From contig MNDR01000096.1 of assembly GCA_001915025.1 (NCBI GenBank), positions 43,382-91,867 of the forward strand: DNA of 48,486 bases, given 5' to 3'. Positions 33,015-40,504 of this stretch are shown here, in pieces. Below the pieces are notes generated by a model that searched no databases, had not been told where the DNA came from, and saw only the letters and a list, made by a program, of their open reading frames with translations. The DNA comes from Gemmatimonadetes bacterium 13_2_20CM_2_65_7. GTDB taxonomy: Bacteria > Gemmatimonadota > Gemmatimonadetes > Gemmatimonadales > GWC2-71-9. The position numbers were made by a program, and so were the translations under genes. Within the stretch, counting starts at the first letter, position 1. Each line of letters begins with the position of its first letter.

Positions 33015-34385
33015 GTGATGCGACGCGCGGCGCCGCTCTGCGCGGCCGCTTTCTTCGCTGGCGCGTGCGGATCGTGGCAGCGCGTCGGCCGGCCCGACCA
33101 GCCCCAGCCCGGCGCCAGCTTGCCGCGGCTGTTCGACGCGACGGCGATCTACCGATCGATGGGATCGCTCGTCGGCGGCGGCGCGCTGCCGTTCGTCGCA
33201 TCGGTCCGCTATCTCGCGGGTCCGACGCCCGATTCGACGCTCGCATTGTTCTCCGCCTCTCTCACGAATCAGGCGCTCAGCTTCCAGCGTCGCGGCGGCG
33301 AGTTCGTGGCTGAGTATCGCGTGGAATCGGCTTTCTTCACAGACAGCGGCGTCGTTCCGGTGCGGCAGATCGGCAGCGACCAGCAAGTCCGCGTGCGCAA
33401 TTTCCAGGAGACGTTGCGCAACGATGAGAGCATCATCTTCCAGCAGTTCGTCACGTTGCCACCCGGCACGTACCGCGTGTCGGTCACGGTACGAGACCGC
33501 AATGGTCCAGCGGTGGCGCGCGCCGAACGCGTCGACACGGCGCCGCGCTTTGCTGCCCCCAAGCCGATCATGACACAGCCGGTCGCGGTCTACACCGCCG
33601 AGGGGCGGCACCAGCGGGCGGATCTTCCGAAGCTGGTCGCGAACCCGCGCGCGACGCTGCCATATGGCTCCGACTCGATGCACTTCTATATCGAGCGCTA
33701 CGGCGCCGGAGCGGGTTTGCTCATGGCGCGCGTAGTGGATGGCGCCGACAAGGAGCTATGGCGCGATTCGGTCCGGCTCGTGGCCGGAACGGACCTCGCG
33801 TACGGCACGATCGTCGTGGCTCCCGGCCAACTTCCGGTTGGTCAGGCCGAGCTGCGGACGGTTCCTGCGGGAGGTGGCGACACGACCCGCGCCCGCTTTC
33901 TCGTCAGTTTTTCGAATCAGTGGGTGATCACCAACTTCGACGAGATGGCGAGCCTGCTCCGCTATTTCGACCGTCAGGATTGGGTGGATTCGCTGCGTCG
34001 CGCTTCGCCGGAACGGCGCCCTGAAGTCTGGCGTGAATTCTGGAAGGCGACTGATCCCGTTCCCTTTACGCCCGAGAATGAAGCGCTCGACGATTATTTT
34101 CGCCGCGTTCAGGCGGCGAACGTCCGGTTTCAGGACGAGGGCGAGCCGGGCTGGCTCACTGAGCGCGGTGAGGTCTTCATCACGCTCGGCGAGCCGGACG
34201 AAATGCTCGATATGTCGAACGGCATGGATCGCAGCGGAGTGCGGGTGATTCGCTGGACCTACAACACGCAGCGGCTCGTTCTCTATTTTCAGGACCAAAC
34301 CGGTTTCAGCCGCTTCCGCCTGACGCCGGCGTCGCGCTCAGAGTATCAGCGCGTGGTGGCGCGCGTGAGGCGATCCGGATCTTGA
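33015..34385 (+). CDS. GWxTD-domain lipoprotein
   Basis: A 456-residue predicted lipoprotein: signal peptide with lipobox FAGAC (Cys18). The middle is beta-rich; the C-terminal GWxTD domain is clear: FWKATDPVPFTPENEAL, then GWLTERGEVFITLGEPDE (the GWxTD-type motif with GWLTE) and the VIRWTY and YFQDQTGFSRF blocks. GTG 33015 follows a GAGG at 8 bases; ATG 33018 is the alternative. It is divergent from the kinase with only 44 bases between. The TTG of the lytic transglycosylase overlaps its stop (TTGA). Role unknown, possibly envelope-related. Confidence 0.82.
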   Translation: MMRRAAPLCAAAFFAGACGSWQRVGRPDQPQPGASLPRLFDATAIYRSMGSLVGGGALPFVASVRYLAGPTPDSTLALFSASLTNQALSFQRRGGEFVAEYRVESAFFTDSGVVPVRQIGSDQQVRVRNFQETLRNDESIIFQQFVTLPPGTYRVSVTVRDRNGPAVARAERVDTAPRFAAPKPIMTQPVAVYTAEGRHQRADLPKLVANPRATLPYGSDSMHFYIERYGAGAGLLMARVVDGADKELWRDSVRLVAGTDLAYGTIVVAPGQLPVGQAELRTVPAGGGDTTRARFLVSFSNQWVITNFDEMASLLRYFDRQDWVDSLRRASPERRPEVWREFWKATDPVPFTPENEALDDYFRRVQAANVRFQDEGEPGWLTERGEVFITLGEPDEMLDMSNGMDRSGVRVIRWTYNTQRLVLYFQDQTGFSRFRLTPASRSEYQRVVARVRRSGS

Positions 34386-36649
34386 CGCTTCGCGCCGCCC
34401 TCCGGATTGCGGCGATCGCGGGGCAGGGGATCCTTGCGGCGACGGCGCGAGGACAGAACGTCGTTCGCACGCCTCCCGACCGGACGGCGACGTATCACGC
34501 AGATTCTCTGCGTCTGTCCGGTAGACCCTGGCATGCGGCTGAGAGCTTGCTCGCCGCAGCCAAACGCGAGCCCAATCCCAACGCACTCCTGATCGTCGAA
34601 GGTGCGAAAGCCGAGGTTCAGGCGCGCCGCTTCGAGCACGCGCGCGCCTTGCTCATCGGTGCGCCATGGCTGAACGACTACGCCGACGGCGAGGCGCTCG
34701 CCGTGCTCGCACAGGCCGAGTATGGGCTCGGCCGGTACGCGGACGCCGCGGCCTATTTCGAGCTCGCGCGCGCGCGCGCGCCCGCCTCACGCGTCGCCAT
34801 CCTCGCGGTGCGCTCCGGCCTCGCGTATGAGGGCGCCGGCCAGCCGGACAGTGCGGCAGCGGCATTTGCCGCAGCGCGAGCCGGCGGAAGCCTCGCGTCG
34901 ATCGACACCTGGTTGCGAGTCCGCCAGGCACGCGTCACGCGCGACACGGTCCTGGCGAGCGCGTTGCTCGACGGTCTCCCAGCTCCTGCCGCGCGCGACG
35001 TGCCGCTCGCTCGCGCCCGTTCCGAGCTCCTTTCGGGAGACACGACGCGCGCGCTGGACGCGTTCCGAACGGCGGGGAAGGGTCTCGATGTGGCGCGCCT
35101 GGCGCTCGCCGTCGGAGACACCGCTCGCAGCCGCGCGGCGCTGTACGATTTGTTCGCCCGTGACCCGTTGAGCGATGATGCCGCCGCCGGCGTCGCGCTC
35201 GCGCTCGGCCCACTGCCGCCACACGCGGCTGCCGAGCATGTCGCGCTCGCGCGCGCGGTGAACCGCCGCACCACGGCACGGGACGCGCGGATTCACGTGG
35301 AGCGAGCGTTGCGCGCCGGTGATTCCAGCGCCGCGACGATGCTGCTGTACGGCGAGCTGTTGCTGGCAACCGGCCGCCTGCGCGAAGCGCTCCGCGCCTA
35401 TGGGGCCGCAACTCGCGATTCAGAGCTGGGCAAGCTGGCGATCTATCGTCGGGCGCGAGTGCTCGTGCGCCTGGGTGACTCCGGGGCGACCGCGGCGTTG
35501 GCCGCATTCGCGCGCGACTTCCCTTCCGACACCGCGGCGCCGAGCGCGTTGTACGTGCTCGCGGACATGCTCGACAGCAGGAATGATTGGTCGGGTGCCT
35601 CGCGCTGGTACGGCGAGCTGATCGGACGCTACGCGGCGGATCTGCGCGCCTCGCTGGCGCGGTTCCGTCTGGCGGCGCACGCTGAAACGATCGGACGCTT
35701 GGACAGCGCTGCAGCGCTGTACCAGGCAGAGGTCGAGGCACCGGGAAGCGGCACGCAGCGCACCGCGGCGAGATTCTGGCTCGGTAAGATGGCGCTGGCG
35801 CGCGGCGACTCAGCGGCGGCGCGTAACATCTGGCTGGCCCTCGCGCGCGAAGACTCGCTGGGCTACTACGGCATGCGGGCACGCCGCGAAACCGGACTCC
35901 CGCCGCTGGCCTTCGCGGCGCCACTCCTGCCATTGACGTTGCCACCAACCAATGCTGCCGCGGGGCTCGCCCGTATCGATACGCTGTTGCTCGCCGGCCT
36001 CGACAGCGAAGCACTAGCGGAGGTGCGGGTCGTACTTGCGCACCCTCCCCAGCAACTCGACGCGTTGCTCGCGTGGAGTGAGGGACTCGGCGTGCGCGGC
36101 TACGGCTCGGCCGGCGTGCGACTCGGCTGGCAGGCGGCGCTCCTGGCCCCGGGCGATGTCCGGGTGTTGCGCGCAATCTTTCCCTGGCCGAATCGCGCCG
36201 CTGTCGAGGCGGAGGCGGACGAGTTCGGCGTCGACCCGCTGTTACTCGCGGGCATTGTGCGCCAGGAGAGCGTGTTCGACGTCGCAGCGCTGTCGCCCGC
36301 GGGCGCGCGCGGCCTCGCGCAGCTGCTGCCCAGTACCGCCGCGCTGATGGCGCGTGGCCTCGACGTCTCGTTCTATCCGGACTGGATCACCGTCCCCGAT
36401 CTGAACCTCCATCTCGGCGCGGCGCATCTCGCCGAGCTGCTCAGACGCTTCGGTCGCGCGGACGCCGCGATCGCCGCGTACAACGCGGGCCCAATTCCGG
36501 TGCGACGCTGGCTCGACCGCGAAGGTGCGAACGATCCCGACCGATTTATCGAGTTGATCCCATATCCGGAAACGCGCGGCTACGTCCGCAGCGTATTGCG
36601 CAATCGCGAGTTGTATCGCGCGTTGTACGGACCGCCGCGAGCGCCTTGA
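34382..36649 (+). CDS. Soluble lytic murein transglycosylase
   Basis: A 755-residue periplasmic enzyme that cleaves glycan strands of peptidoglycan. N-terminal signal-like segment (LRAALRIAAIAGQGILAATARGQ), a long Ala/Arg-rich helical superhelix of TPR-like repeats (about 40-590), and a C-terminal SLT domain: DPLLLAGIVRQESVFDVAALS with the catalytic Glu in RQES, SPAGARGLAQLLPSTA, and AIAAYNAGPIPVRRW. The TTG start overlaps the stop of the GWxTD gene. The architecture resembles Slt70. Confidence 0.9.
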   Translation: MTLRAALRIAAIAGQGILAATARGQNVVRTPPDRTATYHADSLRLSGRPWHAAESLLAAAKREPNPNALLIVEGAKAEVQARRFEHARALLIGAPWLNDYADGEALAVLAQAEYGLGRYADAAAYFELARARAPASRVAILAVRSGLAYEGAGQPDSAAAAFAAARAGGSLASIDTWLRVRQARVTRDTVLASALLDGLPAPAARDVPLARARSELLSGDTTRALDAFRTAGKGLDVARLALAVGDTARSRAALYDLFARDPLSDDAAAGVALALGPLPPHAAAEHVALARAVNRRTTARDARIHVERALRAGDSSAATMLLYGELLLATGRLREALRAYGAATRDSELGKLAIYRRARVLVRLGDSGATAALAAFARDFPSDTAAPSALYVLADMLDSRNDWSGASRWYGELIGRYAADLRASLARFRLAAHAETIGRLDSAAALYQAEVEAPGSGTQRTAARFWLGKMALARGDSAAARNIWLALAREDSLGYYGMRARRETGLPPLAFAAPLLPLTLPPTNAAAGLARIDTLLLAGLDSEALAEVRVVLAHPPQQLDALLAWSEGLGVRGYGSAGVRLGWQAALLAPGDVRVLRAIFPWPNRAAVEAEADEFGVDPLLLAGIVRQESVFDVAALSPAGARGLAQLLPSTAALMARGLDVSFYPDWITVPDLNLHLGAAHLAELLRRFGRADAAIAAYNAGPIPVRRWLDREGANDPDRFIELIPYPETRGYVRSVLRNRELYRALYGPPRAP

Positions 36650-36676
36650 CAGGTCGCAAATCGCCGGTCATTTCTA
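36646..36676 (+). promoter_or_regulatory. Weak candidate promoter for the cold-shock gene
   Basis: TTGACA (36646-36651) overlaps the stop of the transglycosylase gene. The nearest -10-like hexamer is TTTCTA (36671-36676), 19 bases on, a poor match at long spacing. Confidence 0.25.
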
Positions 36677-36750
36677 TCGCGCTCGGCACCACGGCCGGGC
36701 AGGCATCCCAGATGGGCGCCCAGTGTGTGTGACTCTGCAGGAGGCGGATT

Positions 36751-36951
36751 GTGATCAAGGGAAAGGTGAAGTGGTTCAATGACGCCAAGGGGTACGGCTT
36801 CATTGAGCAGGAAGGTGGCGAAGACGTGTTCGTGCATTTCTCGGCGATTCAAATGGACGGCTTCAAGACGCTCGCCGAAGGTCAGGTGGTGGAGTTCGAA
36901 GTGCAGCAGGGGGATAAGGGGCTCCACGCCACCAACGTCGTGCGCGTCTAG
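36751..36951 (+). CDS. Cold-shock protein (CspA family)
   Basis: A 66-residue single OB-fold nucleic-acid chaperone. RNP1 KGYGFIEQ and RNP2 VFVHFSAI are visible in [19 protein letters not shown] and [14 protein letters not shown] start preceded by GGAGG at 8 bases. A 101-base leader separates it from the transglycosylase gene, and a strong terminator follows, so it is an independent unit. Such genes are often regulated through their leader; I could not resolve a specific structure. Confidence 0.95.
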   Translation: MIKGKVKWFNDAKGYGFIEQEGGEDVFVHFSAIQMDGFKTLAEGQVVEFEVQQGDKGLHATNVVRV

Positions 36952-36975
36952 CGCGCGCTTCACCCGATCACTTCG

Positions 36976-37010
36976 CCCCGCCCGCGATTCCACGGGCGGG
37001 GTTGTTGTTT
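36976..37010 (+). terminator. Intrinsic terminator after the cold-shock gene
   Basis: Perfect 9-bp stem CCCCGCCCG (36976-36984) / CGGGCGGGG (36993-37001) with an 8-base loop, followed by TTGTTGTTT. Confidence 0.85.
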
Positions 37011-37043
37011 CCCCGGGGCATGGCCCCGGGGTCTTTCGTTTTC
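37011..37043 (+). terminator. Second hairpin directly after terminator
   Basis: CCCCGGGGC ATG GCCCCGGGG (37011-37031) is a perfect 9-bp palindrome with a 3-base loop, followed by TCTTTCGTTTTC. It could be a second terminator in tandem or a hairpin in the polA leader. Confidence 0.5.
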
Positions 37044-37078
37044 GACTGGGCATGGCGCAGCGGTTTACTTTTCGTGCG

Positions 37079-39847
37079 ATGCCCCCGCGCCCAGCGCCTC
37101 CGGTTCCCCCCACATCCGCCGGCCGTACCCGCGTTTTCCTCGTCGACGGATACGCGCTGATCTATCGCGCCTTCTTCGCGATGATCGCGCGGCCGCTTAC
37201 GACCGCGCGCGGAGAAAACACGTCGGCGGTCTGGGGCATCACCAATTTCTTGCTGCGGCTCTACGAGAATTATCACCCCGAGTACATCGGCTGGGTGCAC
37301 GATCGCGGGGTGTCGTTCCGGCAAGCGCAGTATCCGGAATACAAAGCGACGCGTGAGAAGCTCGGCGAGGAATTGCAGCAGGACTTCGACCGATCCCTGG
37401 AGCGCGTCTGTCAGATCCTCGATGCGTTCCGGATTCCGGTGCTCGCCATCGACGGTTACGAGGCGGACGACGTGGTCGCCACCTTGGCGGAGCGGGCGGC
37501 CAATACCGGGATGCAGGCCGTGATCGTCTCGGGAGACAAGGACTTTTATCAGCTCATCCGCCCCGGCGTGGCGCTCCTCAATCCGGGCCGTGGAGGGCAG
37601 GCCGCCGTCGAAGAACAGTGGGTCGATCAGGCGAATGCGAGCGAACGCCTCGGCGTTCCCCCGGAGCGCGTCGTCGACTACCTCGCGCTCGTGGGCGACA
37701 GCTCCGACAACATCCCCGGCGTAAAAGGGATCGGCGACAAGACGGCGATTCAGCTGCTCGAGGCGTATGGCGATCTCGATGCGATCCTCACCCGAGCGGC
37801 GGACATTCCGGGCAAGCGCCCGCGGGAAGCCCTGCTGTCTCAGGCGGACAACGCGCGGTTGTCGCGCCAGCTCGTGACGCTGCAGCGCGACGTGCCGGTC
37901 GAGCTGGACCTGGAGCAGTTACGCGTTCGCCCGCCCGACGCCGCTCGTCTGACTTCGCTTTTCAACGAGCTCGAGTTCCGCACGCTCATTCCCAAGCTTG
38001 CCGATCTCGAAACGGTCGGCGCGGTGGCAGCGACTGACTCGGCGCCGAGTCCGGCGGCTGCGGTCCGGCCGCCGGAGTTGGCGGATCCGCACGTCGTCGT
38101 CGATGCCGCAGAGCTCCCTGCCATGTTCGCAGAGCTGCGTCGCGCGCGTCTCGTTTCCATCCGGGCCGAGCCCGGCCTGGCAGGGATATCGTTGGCATCG
38201 GCGCCAGGACAGTCCTGGTATCTGCCACTGGGTCACCGCGCGCGCGCCGGTGATTTCGATGGCGCAAGTCCACCGGTCAATCTGCCGGCCCGGACTGATC
38301 CGAAGATGACGGGCCTGCGAGAATTCCTCGCCGATCCCGCGATCCATAAAGCGGGACACGACGTCAAAGCAACGTGGGTCGCGCTCGCGCGCAGTGGGGG
38401 GGGGCTGACGCTCGGCGGTGTGACCTACGATTCCATGATCGCGAGCTTCGTGCTGGATCCCGGCAATCGCTCGCACGCCCTCGTCGACCTGGCGCGCGAG
38501 CGGCTCGCTCTCAACCTGATGGCGTCGCAGCAAGTGGCGGGGAAGGGAACGTTCGCGGAGGTGTCTGTTGCCGAAGCGGCGCGCGTGTCGGCGGCGCAGG
38601 CCGAGATGGTGTTGCGGTTGGAGGAGACATTCCGGCCCGACATCGAAGCGCATCACCTCGTGCGCCTGCTCGAAGAGATCGAAATCCCCCTGATCCCGGT
38701 GCTCGTCGACATGGAGGTAACCGGAGTGCTCGTGGATCGAGCGCTCCTGGGCGAGATCGCGCGCGGGTTCAACAAGGAACTGACCAGTCTCGAGCTCGAC
38801 ATTTACCGCGCCGCGGGCGGGGAGTTCAACATCAACTCGACGCCACAATTGCGCACGATACTGTTCGAAAAGCTCAAGCTGCCGGTGCAGAAGCGCACCA
38901 AGACCGGTGCGTCGACGGACGTCGAGGTGCTCGAGCAGCTCGCCGCCCTGGGCCATGAGGTGCCGCGCCTGCTCATCGAGTACCGCGAGCTGTCGAAGCT
39001 GACGTCGACCTACGTCGACGCCTTGCCCGGCTACGTCAGCGCCGAAACCGGCCGCGTGCACACGAGCTTCAACCAAACCGGTGCCGCGACAGGGCGGTTG
39101 TCATCGTCCGACCCTAACCTCCAGAACATCCCCGTCCGCACGCGTCGCGGCGGCGAGATTCGGCGCGCGTTCGTCGCACCGCCAGGCCACTTACTGCTCA
39201 CCGCCGATTATTCGCAGGTCGAGCTCCGATTACTGGCGCACTTTTCCAATGACCCGGCGTTTGTGGCGGCATTTCAGCGCGGCGGCGACATCCATCGCCA
39301 GACCGCTGCCGTGATCTTCGGTATTCCCGAAGCCGACGTGACGAGTGAGATGCGCGCGCGTGCGAAGACCATCAATTTCGCGACGATTTACGGGCAGGGG
39401 GCGCTGGCGCTGTCTCGACAGCTCGGCATCACACTCGCCGAAGCGAAGGCATTCATTCAGCATTATTTCGAGCGCTTTTCCGGGGTTCGAGCCTGGCTGG
39501 ATCGCACCATCGAGGAAGCGCGCCACAAAGGTTTTGTGGAGACGCTCTTTGGCCGGCGGCGTTATATCCCCGAGCTGCGCGACCGGAACTTCAGCATCCG
39601 CGCGTTCGGCGAGCGGACCGCGACCAATTCTCCACTGCAGGGGTCGGCTGCAGATCTCATCAAAATCGCGATGATCCGCATTCACGCCGCGCTCCAACAG
39701 GCACAACTCGGTGCGAAGATGGTGCTCCAGGTGCACGATGAGCTCGTCTTCGAGATCCCTGAGAACGAGCGGACCGTTGCCGGGGCTCTCGTAAAACGCG
39801 AGATGGAGGGGGTTGCGATTTTGCGCCCTTTCGCGCCCGGAGGGTAA
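37079..39847 (+). CDS. polA: DNA polymerase I, proofreading-defective, altered C-terminus
   Basis: Family A polymerase for Okazaki-fragment processing and repair, 922 residues. The 5' nuclease is intact (FLVDGYALIYRAFF, YEADDVVATL, VSGDKDFYQLI, GDSSDNIPGVKGIGDKTA). The 3'-5' exonuclease region is degenerate: the DxE motif reads SIRAEPG, the middle Asp motif reads GHDVKATW, and YxxxD reads RVSAAQAE, so proofreading is probably lost, as in Taq polymerase. The polymerase core is intact: DYSQVELR (Asp710), KTINFATIYGQG, VHDELVF (Asp887). After MEGVA (909-913) the usual tail is replaced by ILRPFAPGG. The frame is open to 36779; ATG 37052 is another possible start. Confidence 0.92.
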   Translation: MPPRPAPPVPPTSAGRTRVFLVDGYALIYRAFFAMIARPLTTARGENTSAVWGITNFLLRLYENYHPEYIGWVHDRGVSFRQAQYPEYKATREKLGEELQQDFDRSLERVCQILDAFRIPVLAIDGYEADDVVATLAERAANTGMQAVIVSGDKDFYQLIRPGVALLNPGRGGQAAVEEQWVDQANASERLGVPPERVVDYLALVGDSSDNIPGVKGIGDKTAIQLLEAYGDLDAILTRAADIPGKRPREALLSQADNARLSRQLVTLQRDVPVELDLEQLRVRPPDAARLTSLFNELEFRTLIPKLADLETVGAVAATDSAPSPAAAVRPPELADPHVVVDAAELPAMFAELRRARLVSIRAEPGLAGISLASAPGQSWYLPLGHRARAGDFDGASPPVNLPARTDPKMTGLREFLADPAIHKAGHDVKATWVALARSGGGLTLGGVTYDSMIASFVLDPGNRSHALVDLARERLALNLMASQQVAGKGTFAEVSVAEAARVSAAQAEMVLRLEETFRPDIEAHHLVRLLEEIEIPLIPVLVDMEVTGVLVDRALLGEIARGFNKELTSLELDIYRAAGGEFNINSTPQLRTILFEKLKLPVQKRTKTGASTDVEVLEQLAALGHEVPRLLIEYRELSKLTSTYVDALPGYVSAETGRVHTSFNQTGAATGRLSSSDPNLQNIPVRTRRGGEIRRAFVAPPGHLLLTADYSQVELRLLAHFSNDPAFVAAFQRGGDIHRQTAAVIFGIPEADVTSEMRARAKTINFATIYGQGALALSRQLGITLAEAKAFIQHYFERFSGVRAWLDRTIEEARHKGFVETLFGRRRYIPELRDRNFSIRAFGERTATNSPLQGSAADLIKIAMIRIHAALQQAQLGAKMVLQVHDELVFEIPENERTVAGALVKREMEGVAILRPFAPGG

Positions 39848-39851
39848 CGCT

Positions 39852-40229
39852 GTGAAGGCACGCGGTTTTACGCTGATCGAGCTGCTGATCGTAGTGGTGA
39901 TCATCGGGATCTTGGCAGCATTTGCGATCCCGAAGTTCGCTAACACGAAGCAGAAGGCTTACGTCGCCCAGATGAAGTCGGACCTCAAGAATCTGGCGAC
40001 GGCGGAGGAGGCCTTCTTCTATGACAGCACGTACTATACGAGCAGCCTCGCCCAGCTCAATAATTTCAGTGCATCGACTGGTGTGACGCTGACCGTGGTG
40101 GAGGCAAGTGCTATGGGGTGGTCGGCTCAGACCATTCACTCGCAGACCTCGAGGTTATGCACGCTCTTCGAGGGGAACGCGACGCCGATACCGCCAGCCA
40201 CAGTCGAGGGCCGCATTACCTGCACCTAG
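39852..40229 (+). CDS. Type IV pilin-like protein
   Basis: A 125-residue prepilin. A short leader is followed by the prepilin-peptidase site: KARG then FTLIELLIVVVIIGILAAF, with the conserved Glu at position +5 of the mature protein. The rest resembles a short pilin head with two cysteines near the C-terminus (SRLCTLF and RITCT) that could form a disulfide loop. GTG start with GGAGGG at about 8 bases, lying across the polA stop. No other pilus gene is in view, so it may use an assembly apparatus coded elsewhere. Confidence 0.85.
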   Translation: MKARGFTLIELLIVVVIIGILAAFAIPKFANTKQKAYVAQMKSDLKNLATAEEAFFYDSTYYTSSLAQLNNFSASTGVTLTVVEASAMGWSAQTIHSQTSRLCTLFEGNATPIPPATVEGRITCT

Positions 40230-40267
40230 AGCCGCCGTATCGCGAATTCCAACGCCGCCGTGAGGGG

Positions 40268-40504
40268 ATGCGCTTCGCCCTGAACGGCGGCGTTTGGCTT
40301 CATCGGCATAAGATCGACGATGAGCCGATGGTGCATCTGGTGAGCTCCGACAAGGAAAAGCTCTTGGCCTTGGGGCGGACGCTGGGCTTCCAGGCCCGCT
40401 GGCTGCAGTACAAGCCGCTCAAGGATCCCGATACCGGAATCCGTGTTCCCGCCTGGCACTGGGATGTGCTGGGGGAGAAGCTGCGGCTGTTGGAGCCTAC
40501 GTAA
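40268..40504 (+). CDS. Small protein, possibly DUF4031-like
   Basis: A 78-residue protein beginning MRFALNGGVWLHRHKIDDEP. The block MVHLVSSDKEKLLALG, RWLQYKPLKDPDTG and AWHWDVLGEKL recalls DUF4031 proteins (HL-x-D-x-LDEL ... W-Q), an impression only. The frame is open back to 40118 across the pilin end, but the N-terminal part lacks a plausible start context. The final 8 bases overlap the convergent MMPL gene. Confidence 0.5.
   Translation: MRFALNGGVWLHRHKIDDEPMVHLVSSDKEKLLALGRTLGFQARWLQYKPLKDPDTGIRVPAWHWDVLGEKLRLLEPT

Noticed and set aside
36779-37078. polA starting at 36779
   Set aside because: It would run through the cold-shock gene, its terminator and the second hairpin.
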